DNA from: Acanthornis magna
Lineage: Eukaryota; Chordata; Aves; Passeriformes; Acanthizidae
DNA: 64,000 nucleotides
Assembly: GCA_036785705.1 (NCBI GenBank)
Contig: JAWUZG010000970.1
Span: 5,469,501 to 5,533,500 of the forward strand
Direction of reading: 5' to 3'
Below, piece after piece: positions 1 to 10,785 of the stretch. Within the stretch, counting starts at the first letter, position 1. Every line of letters begins with the position of its first letter. A model generated the notes under the pieces. That model worked only from the letters and a program-made list of their open reading frames with translations, was not told where the DNA came from and searched no databases. The translations under genes and the position numbers were made by a program.

Positions 1-2745
1 GGGCTGCAGAACTGGTACCTGAGCACTGTTCCATCTTTCCTGCTCATCCTTCAGGCTTTCCACTGGCCATCTCCTAAGAGGTGTTGGTCCAGTTTTGTCT
101 TTTTACTTACTCTTGAGGAATTATCTCCCTAACATCTCCCACCCGCTCCCTCCCCGAGAACACACACTTCCTTTGCTGCTGGAAAGGTGATTTAGGTCTC
201 CTGTCAGCAGTCAGAAAGGTGAGGGAGCAAGATAGTACCTAATCTGCCACAGGGCAGGCTCAGGTGGAGAGCAGGGTGCAAAGGGGAACTTGACTTGCCA
301 GGTTTGCTCTAGCACAAGCATCTTGAGGAAGATTATTGAAGGACAGAATGACAAATACTGCTTAATAACCAGCTGTGCTGTATCTCCAACAGAGATCTTC
401 TGGTATAATTTGAAACTTTTTATCCATGGCTCTCCCTCAGCATACCGAAGAGGAAAATAATTACAGAGTCACAGCAATATACAGCAGCTATGCCTTCCTA
501 TATGCATGCCCCTTCAGCACCTGTCACAAAGGGCCAGGTTTGCATTGCTGTACCTAAAATCATCGAGAGAGGGCTTTCACAGGGATGAGGCAGATTTATC
601 ACTTAATCTGTGACAGTGAAAATTCAAAGTGGTACAAAGCCTGTGTTTTGAGCTGCACACTGGATTTCTGGCAGCCAGGAAAAGTGTAATACTGAATACT
701 TTTAACTGCAGTAGACTTTCCCTGTTTAACTGAAATAATAAAAGAATTAAAGTGGTACTTTTGAATAGAATAATGTGATTGATTTTACCTCACAGATACA
801 CAGATAAGAACTTGTGAAAAGACTATTACTGTATAAAATAATTTCTCTTCTGTCTTCCAGGAGAATATATGCATTTCCAGGGTGGCAAAAACAATATTTA
901 GAATTATACAGCAATGCAAAACCCAATTACTTCATAGCTAAAATGTGTTAAAACATATGTTCATTTTTTAATGCTCATTATTTATGATTGTCTATGGTTT
1001 CTTCCTTCATGAAATGGAAGCCTTGTGATCAACAGAGCCCAGGGGTTTACTAAAACACCTTTAGGCACTTGTTCGTTCACATGCCATAGCAGAACTTGCA
1101 ACACATTTAGTGAACTGAGCAAGATACTCCTGCTTCTTACAGCATTGGTACACTAGGGGGACTCTTTTTCCTCTTTTCTCGAGTGAAACGTGCAGGGCAT
1201 TGTCAGAGCAAGCTGTTGCACCTCACACTACAGGGCCTTTACTCACCGCTTAAACACAAAAGACCCAGTCTTGCACTCTTCAAAAATTAACAAAGCTAAT
1301 TCTAAACTGTCAATGACTCTTCCTCCCTCTCTCACTCTCTCTATCCATCTCTGCCAAACAGACACTATATGGCTTTTTGCATCTTGATTTTCATGGATAT
1401 GTGATTGGGGTTTCCAGAGGAGTAAACTTCTGCTGAATTTTGCTAATTCTGAAATAATTGTTTTGTATTAAGAGACAGTTCGGCCTCTGCACACCCATTT
1501 TGACCAATCATTTTTACATTTCAAAGGGAATTTTGATATTAAGAAAACCTCTGACTTTTCTAATTTCTCTTCCTCCAGATTTCATTAATGTATAATTTCT
1601 GGGTTTCTCTCACTGACCCAGAGCTCCGCTTTTCAAAAACCAAGCTTCTGGGACATACTCACTCACTTCAAGCATGGCACTTCCTTCCCCTTCTATATCA
1701 TGTAAAAGAAACTTAGGAAAAGAAGATGTTTCTGTGCCTAAATTTCTAGAACAAGGCCAAAGCATAATCCACATTATATTCATTTCTGTGCAACCAGTGG
1801 GATTGCTTTCCCTCAGTACTTGTCCTTCACTGTCTAAAGAAAACATCTACAAAAAACTTTCTTTTTCTTTTTTATTTTAGTGAAAAGGGACTTGCTGTAA
1901 TGCTTTGTATCTTTGGGAAGGTGGGAATAAATTCTTCCTCTTCTAGATCTAAGAAGCTGGTTTGATTGAAAATTTATTTTTGTGTTTCAGGAAGGACAGT
2001 GCTACTGTCAATTGTGCTAATTGTTCAACACATATTTCAGTCTCCTGATTCAACTAGAATTTATATTAAATGAAAATCTAGGAAATGGGAATGTGATTCT
2101 TTCTCCGTAGTGAACTATGTAGTGAAGAGACAGCACCAACCGCCTCTACTCCTACGTTAAGTGATAGGAGGTGATTACAGAAATGATGATGGAATCTAGT
2201 TAATCAGAGAACAAGCAAGTCTCACTCTTCTACCAGGTGAAACAGAGTTCTGGAGGAAAAACATGTCGAGAGGCAAGATAGATTAACAAGAAAGGGTGAT
2301 ATCGAGTGGGTAAGGCTTAACAATATACTTCCCAGGTGCATTACCAGCTACAGCATTCTAATAAAACCACATTCCTCATGTCTTGTGGTGTCTTCTGCTG
2401 TATCTGGCACAATGGGCTTTTTGAGACATCTCCTTATTTGATATAGCATGGACAATAATGAAGATTTACATCATGGGAAGAACAGACCATATTTGGGTGA
2501 ACTAACATCATTCAAGTGAGGCAAATAAGAAATCTGAATGGGCAAAAAGAGGATTCTTACAGTGAATGGAATCATCTTTTTCCTAAAACTTCTGTAAAAT
2601 CTTTGGCAGGATTTAGAACACGTCAAGGACAGCAGAAACATCAAAAAATAAGGCATATTTTTCTGTTCATTGAGTAACAGGAATTTTTTAATGAGACGTA
2701 TCAGTAACTGTGTAATTCTTCAGGCCAGTAATGCTCTTACCACAC
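1..2745. other. Non-coding stretch, nothing recognised
   Basis: AT-rich unique-looking sequence with only short chance open frames (at most about 80 codons), none with a recognisable domain or a convincing pair of splice sites. No repeat family was recognised by eye. It could be intergenic DNA or an intron of a gene outside the window. Confidence 0.6.
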
Positions 2746-3239
2746 TGTCATGGTTATGGAGTAAAGGGATGGAGTTTCCATCACTGTTTCATTCCATACC
2801 ACCCATATCATGGCAGGGGCATAGTTTCAGCAGGAGGAAACCAGGGCCAGAAACGGAAGGATCGTCATCTTCCACAGAGCTTAAGGGAGGGGTTGTGCAG
2901 GTTTCAGGGTCAGCCTGGCAGAGCTGGTCCGTCTCTGCCACCAGCGGTCCCTTTCCTGTTCCTCTGAGTGGTGAGTTTTCTAGTTTGGTGCTGAAAGACA
3001 GCACCAGAGAGCCTGAGACACAGCTCAAAGAGAAAGAAAAGGGAGAGAGGAGCAGTGGCACAGACTGGAGCCCAACTAAGAACATTCTTTTATCAATATT
3101 GTTGTGGTTATTGCAATTTTTCAGTAAACTGTGATTTCATCTTGTAACATCTCCTAGTGTTTTCTCTACTGTCAGAATGGGATGGGGAAAAGGGGGCAGC
3201 TTGAGTGGTTTAATTTTCCTGCTGGGTTTTAAACCAGCA
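2746..3239 (+). repeat. Solo LTR of avian ERVL type
   Basis: A 494-bp block starts TGTCATGGTT and ends TTTTAAACCAGCA, so it has the TG...CA ends of a retroviral LTR. These termini fit the avian ERVL LTR pattern as I remember it: a TGTC-TGGTT start, and an end near GGTTTAAACCA-CA. An AGTAAACTGTGATTTCATCTTG stretch near 3123 sits where that family has its AATAAA polyadenylation signal, which gives the plus orientation. CACAC at 2741-2745 and CACAC at 3240-3244 flank it and would be a 5-bp target duplication, as expected for ERVL; the right copy lies in an ACAC run, so it is slightly ambiguous. No internal viral sequence follows, which points to a solo LTR left by recombination. A 154-codon open frame across it (2670-3134) is incidental. 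Confidence 0.7.
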
Positions 3240-3244
3240 CACAC

Positions 3245-6200
3245 ACCAACAGGGAAAAGCAGACAATTTCACAGTGTGTGTGATGATGATAAACTTCTTG
3301 TTCACAGGTATATTTGCTTTCATTTACTTGAGTTGTAAATTGTTCATCTGCATAGGTGCTACTTTCACTTCAACACAACACAATGAAGTGACAGTATTAT
3401 CAAAGAAATGAATGGAGGTGGATGTGACAGAAAGGGTGTGTAGTACCAATGAAAATACACATTTCCTACACCCTACATACGCCTGAGATCCCCAGCTCCT
3501 AAGTAGATGCTTCTCTCCCATGGAAAAAAATAAAAAAGCCCAAATAAAATTATGTACTCATATACACCTTCTCTGTGCTTCTCTTGCTCCAAGAACTGTA
3601 GCCGATGTTTATTTCATGTATCAAATAAACGTACACTATATACAGAGATGTACATCCTGGCATTACATTAGGACATGTCTTAGTGAGAAATGTTCAAACT
3701 TCTGATAGTCAGTTCACAAAATTTGGTTACAGACTTTATATCCTACCGTATATTACACAGGATCAGGAGAGAAAATGTGATAGATTTGAGCTACTGAAAG
3801 AGCTGCCATTGTACTGGAGTACTAATTGTACCTGAGTTTGTTTCATTTATCAGTAAATTGTATTATTTGCTTATGCATAGGGGAAAGTCAATAAGTGATG
3901 ATATTTTCTAATAAATGCAGTTAATAGAAAAACCTATATTTAAGTTTCATTAATATTTTTTTCCTTTAAGATGTTTATGACTCTTTGCCAGACTTTTATG
4001 CTCAGACACCTGCTAAGAATCAGTTTGTGGTCTACAGTTTGGCCATATGTTAAACAGAAGCTTACATGGTGAGGCAGGATAGGTCCATGGAGGGCAATCA
4101 GCTGATTGGCCAATGAATACTTTGACACCCTCTGGCTTAGGAAGTGCCTCAATTAAAAAATGTTGGAGGATGAAGTTATGCAAAAAGATTGTCAGGGAGC
4201 AGCAAATGCCTGCTGCTCATTGAAGGTGGGCGAGTCAGGAGCTGCTGCTGACCCTGGCACAGGCCATGCCCTCATTGACAGGGCATAATCCCACAGGCTC
4301 TGGCCCAGATTGGCAGAGCCAGCAGCTGTTTCAAAAAGACCCTCTGATACATAGAGGGAATGAGCCAGGCCAAGGGGCCAGCCAGGGAGACTAGCAAGAG
4401 ATGTAGCTGGGAACAGGTCTGAAGACAGGGCTGTATCATGAGTCCCAGATCCATCCAGGAGTCAGGGCTGGAGACAAGCTATGACCTACGTCTCAGTGCT
4501 CCATCCAGGAGAGCAGCTGTCTGCATCTATATATAAAGACTCTTCAAATGAACAGACATGTTCTGGCAACTTTCTTCACTCATTGCGCCAGTTTTGCAAA
4601 CTCATTACCATGCGTATGCTAGAAGACTGTTTTTCATATTTTCATCCAATAATTAAAATGAAAAATTAGTTTCTTTCTATCTGAATGAAATCATTAGCCA
4701 TTTCATCACACTGACAATCACAGGTGGTTTCAAGTGGACACATAAAAAGCAAACTCTTCAGTCCTTGGCAGCTCTCCTCCAAGCACATAGAGCCTCTAAA
4801 AAGCAGCAGTTGCCTTTTAGTGTCCGATGTTCACCTATCCAGCCACCTCCTTATCCAGCATTACTAGCAACAACCTTCCTTTTCACTACATAGCTGCAGA
4901 ATTCATTTAAAAGTTCATCAGCAAGCTTTATTCACACTCTTGGAGAGTAAAGTGGTACGCATGAAGCAGAAAAGCTCCATCTCATGGTGTAGTTCTACAG
5001 CCCCCATACTCCCCACCAGCGGAAGCTCTGACAGAAGAGACATCCCTTACATCAGTAAATATTCCTTTTATGAGGAACTGCAGGGTAGAAATAGGTACCA
5101 CCATGTCAGGTGGAGTGACACAAGTTTCTGCTCCAGTCTGAAGACATTGGAGGAGGCCAATGCTCCTGGAGGCATTGGTTAGAATAGATTACACGGTGTC
5201 AATGAGCTGTGAATGGGATACAGGCAAAAGTATTCCTGTGTGTCAGGCAAGAAAGATAACCATTGTGTAAAGCCCTGGTGAGAATTCACGTGTACCACTA
5301 CGAACATTTCTCATTCCTCAGGTTCTAAAAAGACAAATTCCATCTGGAATGAATGCAGACAAAGACTAAGCCAATGATTTATGGGCATGGAGTGCCTACA
5401 GAAGAAAAATGATGACTGGAAGGAGCAATACAAAAGCAAATAGGGTTGTCTCCACTTTCAAGAAAGGGATCAAGACTGAAGACCAAAGGAAAAATATGGT
5501 AAAGGACCCAAAAACATTCAGGACCTCTTTCTGAAAAGACAACCTCACCATAAACAGTGCACTAGCAAGCGTCCCGTGGTTCATTGGGGAAGAATGGTGG
5601 ATAAACCACACATGCTCTTTACATCCATGCAAAGTTCATGCAGAGGGAACAAAAACTCTTTCATCTCTGGCATCACCACAACCAAAAGAATATCTTTGGT
5701 ATAAATGCTCTTATTCACACAGTCTGAAGGTACACACAAATCTTGGCACTAACATACAAAATTGCAGTAATAGTGCATCTCTAAATCTTTCAGTACTCCA
5801 ACTACTAAGTCCTAAACAAAAAAAAGACTTGCCAGGGCTTTAGGTAAGACCTGAACTTCTTCCCACATGTACATGTAGGCAAATATCTCTCAGAAAGTTT
5901 AAAGTGAGTGTTGCCTAGAATCAAAAGACAAAAACTTTCCAGGCAATATTAAGAGTGGTAAGATAAAGAGCAATTCTTTAATGAAAGCTTTCAGGTGCAC
6001 AAATATAGCTATGCACACACATGATACGGATTTCTACAAATTTTATAAGGTTAATTAATTAGTATATCTAGCAGGTACATCCAATAGGAGATCAGTTGCG
6101 CCAGTAACACATCCTGGAGTCTGCCCCTTGGAGTTGGTCCAGGGGGTTCTTTGCCCTATATCTTGTTATGTCTCTCAAATTCTGGTTAAAAACAAGATGT

Positions 6201-7037
6201 CCTTGTCAGAAATTCTCTTCTTGAGAATAAGATTAAACAGAATTTCAAGAATGTGTTAGAAAGGTTTAGCTTATTGTTCTAAAATGTGAGAGAGGGCAGG
6301 AAAAGTACTAGAAAGTATACAACTATATATTAAAAATCTATAGACCAAAAAATGTACGAAAAAAAGCTAAAAATCTTAAGGCATCATCAGAGGTCAGCTC
6401 TGAAAGTTTTACGCCATTACTGAAGGGTGCTTTGTATCCCATATAAATTCAGGATGTGATTGTTATCAATCAAATGGGAGCTTCAGACAAGCCCTGCCTT
6501 AGGCTCAGATTTTTGGCAGCAGCTTAAATTTAGGTGGCCCACACCTAAAATCACCCCAGCCCACAAGTTCTAAGGACAGCAGACCAGGTCTATTATAAAA
6601 TGAGTTATTGAATAAACATGAGATAACAGACAAAAGGCTTTAAACAGAGTTACTTACTACACATTATAAAACAAAAGAATTACTAGTAGGTCACACAAAA
6701 CAGTGCATGACATCAAGGCTCCTATAGTAAAGCCAGAAGAAATAGCACAGATTAGGAGTCAATGTAATTTACCATCGAAATGGCAATAGTGTACACAGAG
6801 TCCTTTCACTCAGCCCCCAAGAGAGTAACCACGAAGTAGGCAACCCAGCTTCAGGAAGAAAGCCCCACATATTTCCAGAGAACATGCAGAAGATTTCTGC
6901 TTTGTGAAAGTTTGGTGTAGCTTTTATAGTTTGTAAAGTGAAGTGTCTGTCAGTCAAAACTTCCAGCTTATCTCTCCACATCTCACTTCCACAGCAAGAT
7001 GTTTATTGTCAGCTGAAAGTATTACTCCCATAGCGTT
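3245..7037. other. Non-coding stretch, no gene seen
   Basis: No supported gene. 4190-4500 is GC-richer than its surroundings and may be an old unrecognised repeat, and 6060-6560 also has a repeat-like texture, but I cannot assign either to a family. Open frames are short and lack recognisable protein motifs. Confidence 0.5.
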
Positions 7038-7179
7038 GAAATAACTCACTATAAGACAGGCTGTCCTGATTGAGTTATTTCTCCAATTAGCAAGCTCATG
7101 TGAAGCTCCTGTGAGATGCGCTGAGTTATTTCACCAGCTAACAAGCAACATAGAAGCTCTTGCGGGGGGTGAGATGCCC
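7038..7179. repeat. Short direct repeat with an inverted arm
   Basis: TGAGTTATTTC begins two imperfect direct copies, at 7071 and 7122 (offset 51 bp). Both continue through CCA..TA.CAAGC, GAAGCTC.TG and end GTGAGATGC. The reverse complement GAAATAACTCA stands just upstream at 7038-7048, so the first copy can pair with it across a 22-bp loop. The origin is unknown; it may be part of a decayed mobile element. Confidence 0.55.
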
Positions 7180-7822
7180 TGCTACAGTGTTTAACAGAGG
7201 AGTTGCACATCTTGGTTTCACTGGGACAAGTGAATATGACTACAATATGAGCCATTTTCACAGTTTGGAAGTCATGTTTGCCTGACAGTGCTTTGGACAG
7301 AGATCCAAATGTTCAAGGTCTAAAAATGACTGACCTTTTCATCACACTAGTGTCACCTCTGCTCACTTGTTTTTCAAAGTCTCTATTTCCCTGGTGGTCT
7401 TTTGGCACTGTCCATCTTAACCTATAGCTCTGGTTGCACTTTGGCTTTCCTCTGGGCTGCAGCTGCTGAAATCACCCCACTTATGCCCCAGATAAAGGGC
7501 TTTTATCCAGACAGATGAAGTCCCTGGTCCTCCTCATTGTGAGACTTCAGAGACATTAGCCCTGGCACAGAAGGAGATGGCTGATAGGGGTGGTCTCTGG
7601 GCTGCAGGGTTGGGTTCTGCCATGGCCTGAGAGAGGAGTAACAGCATGAGATTGGTCCTTGGAAACCAAGTGGAGGAGGACATGTCATGAGCACCTGGAA
7701 GCTGTGTCCAGTGGATGGCCAGACTGCCATCCACTGCAGACTCCTGGACACAGGGACTGCCTGAGGGTCAACACTCCAAAGGCCTTCCTCTGAAGGTCTA
7801 ATATTGTTTTCAGTTTTGAACC
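7180..7822. other. Non-coding stretch before the CR1 fragment
   Basis: Moderately GC-rich sequence with overlapping minus-strand open frames (7503-7877) that run on into the CR1 element and show no domain. It may include an older, more diverged part of a repeat, but no family was recognised. Confidence 0.4.
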
Positions 7823-8319
7823 TCTCACTACAAGAAAGATATTGAGGCACTGGAGCGAGTCCAGAGAAGGTCGACAAAGCTGGTGAAGGGTTTGGAGCAC
7901 AAGTCTTATGCAGAGCAGCTGAGGGAGCTAGGGTTGCTTAGCCTGAGGAAAAGGAGGCTCAGAGGGACCTTATCCCTCTCTACAACTACCTGAAAGGAGG
8001 TTTTAGACAGGTGAGGGTCAATTCTTCGCCCAGGTAACAGTGACAGGATGAGAGAAAATCTCCTCAAGCTGCACCAGGGGAGGTTTAGATTAGATATTAG
8101 GAAAGTTTTTTTCACTGATAGGGTTTTAAAACATTGGAACAGACTGCCCAAGAGAGTGGTGATGTCACCATCCCTAAAAGTGTTCAAAAAACATGTGGAT
8201 ATGACACATGAGGACATAGTTTAATGGTGAACATGGTGGTGGTGCTGTGTTGATAGCTAGACTTGATGATCTCACAGGTCTTTTCCAACCTTAACTATTC
8301 TATGGTTCTATGGTTCTAC
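7823..8319 (+). mobile_element. CR1 LINE, 5'-truncated 3' end
   Basis: About 500 bp match the 3' portion of avian CR1 retrotransposons. Landmarks are CACTGGAGCGAGTCCAGAGA near 7850, CTACAACTACCTGAAAGGAG near 7981, GAGGTTTAGATTAGATATTAGG near 8082, and CTTGATGATCTCACAGGTC followed by TTTTCCAACC near 8260-8290. The end is the CR1 octamer tail, repeats of TTCTATGG, at about 8298-8319. The orientation is plus. CR1 copies are usually truncated at the 5' end and end in this octamer rather than poly-A. The reverse transcriptase ORF is absent, so the copy is inactive. The minus-strand open frame at 7906-8217 lies inside it and is an artefact. Confidence 0.9.
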
Positions 8320-9022
8320 GAAGGATGCTGAACAGAGGTGTTGTGGGCAGGGCTGCAGTGAGTGGGGCTGCGCATGGGGACTCCTATGTCCTGCTCACAG
8401 AACTGGCCCAGGGTCAGCCTGAAGACATCCGAGAGAAAGTCCTTAAGGAGCTGCTGTAATTACTTGGCAGGGGCTAAGGGAGGCTGGATGAGGTTGCTGA
8501 AGGTTCTCTGCTGCAAGGCCAGCTCCTAGTGGGGCCATGCTCGAAGCCCATTGGATAGATGAAAATCCTGCTTCAGACTTCAGGGGGCAGATGCCAGCTT
8601 CTCAGGAGACGAGAAGGAGCACCAAGCCAAGTGGTAAGACCACGGAAATGCCTTCTGGAGGACCACTTGAGAAGCACTGCAGAGCACTCTGTCCTCATCC
8701 CCTGTGAAGACAAGGGCAGCAGCCATAAGAAATGAGATGTTTGCAGGATCCCAGTGCTTTGGAATACCCACTGATGCCCTGCCAGGCATAGGAAAGATTT
8801 GTGCCCCTGAAACTGATCAGACTGGTGGCATGCAACCACTCTCAGAAGCCCCTGAGATGGCACCAGGTAGGGCAGAATAGGGCTTGGGCATCTTCTGGAA
8901 GGCATGACCAGACTATGGGAGAAGTAGACAGGTCTCTTGCACATTGTCTGAGAATAGCTGATTGTCAGTGCTGGGGTTTAGGGAGGAATTTTGCCCCAAG
9001 CCAGTTCGGCATTCATCTGAAG
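8320..9022. other. GC-richer non-coding stretch
   Basis: Sequence after the CR1 tail with several overlapping open frames on both strands of up to 123 codons. Their overlap and lack of domains indicate chance opens in GC-richer DNA. No family was recognised. Confidence 0.45.
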
Positions 9023-9550
9023 CATTGAGCATGACCACTGCTGAGGGCTCCTCTGATCCCCTTTTTCTACATTTTTGGTCCCTTTGGCAGTCTCTGTTGC
9101 TTGTGACACAGGAAGATGGCCTGTCATGCCCTGCATCTGGGGGGAAGAAGGCTTTTTTTTTACCTCACAGTGGGCTGCAAGTGTCACTGGGTTTTTTTTT
9201 GCTTTCTTGCCACACTGAGCAAAACCTCTCGCCAGGGCTCGTTCGGGCCATTTTGGCCAGGTGCTGGCTGCTCTTGCTCCTTGAAGGTGTCCCTCATGCC
9301 CTTCATCTGAGGAAAGGAAGGTTTCCAGATTCCCAGGGTGGGCCCTAAGGGTGGCCCTGGGGATTGCTTCTTGTCCTCTGGAGCACTGGGCACAGCCCCT
9401 TCTCAGGACTCCTCAATCCCTGTGGCTCTGTTCTTGCGTGCTGCCCTCACACCTCCAGAGCACCATTCGTGCCCTGCTCTCTCTGACTCTCTTGCCCATT
9501 GCAAGCTTGGAGTGGGAGTGAGCTCTGCTCTTCCCTTGGCTCCATTTCCC
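9023..9550. repeat. Degenerate tandem repeat, unit about 170-190 bp
   Basis: Three related units are visible. Each begins with a CACTGAGCA-like word followed by a CAGGGCTC-like word: at 9023 (CATTGAGCATGACC), 9213 (CACTGAGCAAAACC) and 9384 (CACTGGGCACAGCC), so the spacings are 190 and 171 bp. A second landmark recurs in step: TGTCATGCCCTGCATCTG at about 9121, CCTCATGCCCTTCATCTG at about 9292 and TTCGTGCCCTGCTCTCTC at about 9468. Divergence is high, so this is an old duplication or a decayed satellite-like array. The many 60-130 codon frames across it on both strands are by-products of low stop density. Confidence 0.6.
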
Positions 9551-9600
9551 CAGGGGTTCTTGCATCCATCCAGAGCTGCCATTTTTCAGTTCTCCTGCCT

Positions 9601-9650
9601 GCAACACAAGCACAGGACAGGCACAGGGCAACACAAGCACAGGACACGCA
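9601..9650. repeat. 27-bp tandem duplication
   Basis: GCAACACAAGCACAGGACA occurs at 9601 and again at 9628, a period of 27 bp. The second copy diverges after GGACA. It is a small local duplication with no function suggested. Confidence 0.75.
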
Positions 9651-10569
9651 TCCCTGGCCAGGCAGCACTGCAACAAAGTGAATCTTGGAAGGAAAAAATT
9701 GTGCTTGTCATCAATATGCGTCATAATTTGTAAAATATCCCACAGTACCACACGTTCCTTCTTTTTTTGTCTGAGGTTGGTACAGATCCTCAGTCTTCAC
9801 GTTCTCCCCCTCCAGGAAACAGGAGCTGCTGGGCCTGTGTTCCTGCTGCTACATTCTGTAGCTCTGTCACTTGCCGTTTCCAGACTACAAAGGATGGTTT
9901 TTCATGCTAAACTGAAGAACACATCAGCCTACTCCTGGCTACACATGTGGTAATGATTGTGAGCATCAGCTCCAAAACAGATGGAGAAAAATAAAAATTA
10001 AAACAATATCCTACTTCCAGTTATAACCTGCATGCTATGTGTCTTTGGAGCTGAAAAGCCCCTGACATTTCTGAAAAATAATGATCATTTTTACTTGACT
10101 CATGATGAGCACAGGAAATTGAACAGAACAGTTATGCCACGTTAAACCCAGAGTTTTGCATGACAGGATACAACCCTCAACCAGGTCTGAGGGCTCCAGC
10201 CCGGAGAGCAGCTCCCTGCAGCACAGGTCCCAGACCCACCCAGGAGACATGGGCAGAGATGAGCAGCATCTACTACCTACAGCAGGGCTCAGGCAGGGAC
10301 TGAAGGTCCCAGGCTGAGCTGGGACACATCCCCTGGACCCTTGGCAGGAGATGGCAGGAGTGGGGACAGACCAGTCCCAGACATTTAGGTCCGTGAACAC
10401 CCCCAGGACCCTGCCAGGACTTGTAAATTGGAATAGTGTTTGTTAGCTACCAGTCAGTGGGGACATCCCCAGACTCCCAGGACCCTCATGGAGATAAATG
10501 AGAAGGGTCCTTCTGTGACATGTGCTAGCTCCTTCACTACTATGGGATAAATCCCATCAGGCCCAATGG
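9651..10569. other. Non-coding stretch, GC-rich in part
   Basis: 10150-10400 is GC-rich and carries a 121-codon minus-strand frame without any domain. 10400-10569 reads like a repeat adjoining the CR1 fragment downstream, but I cannot assign it to a family. Confidence 0.4.
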
Positions 10570-10785
10570 ACTTGACACTAGGAAATATTTCTTTACCCAG
10601 GGTGGTCAAGCCCTGGAAACAGGCTTCCTGAAGAGGTCCCGCCATGTCTGTCAGTGTTGGAGAAGCATTTGGACAATGCCCTTAATACCATGCTTTAGCT
10701 TTTGATCAGCCTTGAATGGAGCAGGCAATTGGACTATCATTGGACAATCATTTTAGATCTGTTCCAGATTAACTATTCTAGTCCC
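10570..10785 (+). mobile_element. CR1-like LINE 3' fragment, diverged
   Basis: AGGAAATATTTCTTTACCCAG, CCTGGAAACAGGCTTCCTGA, TTTGGACAATGCCCTTAATA and AACTATTCTAG follow each other in the order seen in the 3' end of avian CR1 subfamilies. The octamer tail is degenerate (ACTATTCTAGTCC near 10770). The copy is clearly more diverged than the one at 7823 and belongs to a different subfamily, judging by the 'CCCTTAATACCATGC' segment. Orientation is plus and there is no coding capacity. Confidence 0.65.

Noticed and set aside
2670..3134. 154-codon plus-strand frame
   Set aside because: It lies mostly within the ERVL-type solo LTR, which does not code.
8573..9751. Cluster of 60-131 codon frames on both strands
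   Set aside because: They overlap one another in all frames over a degenerate repeat, without domains or consistent codon use.
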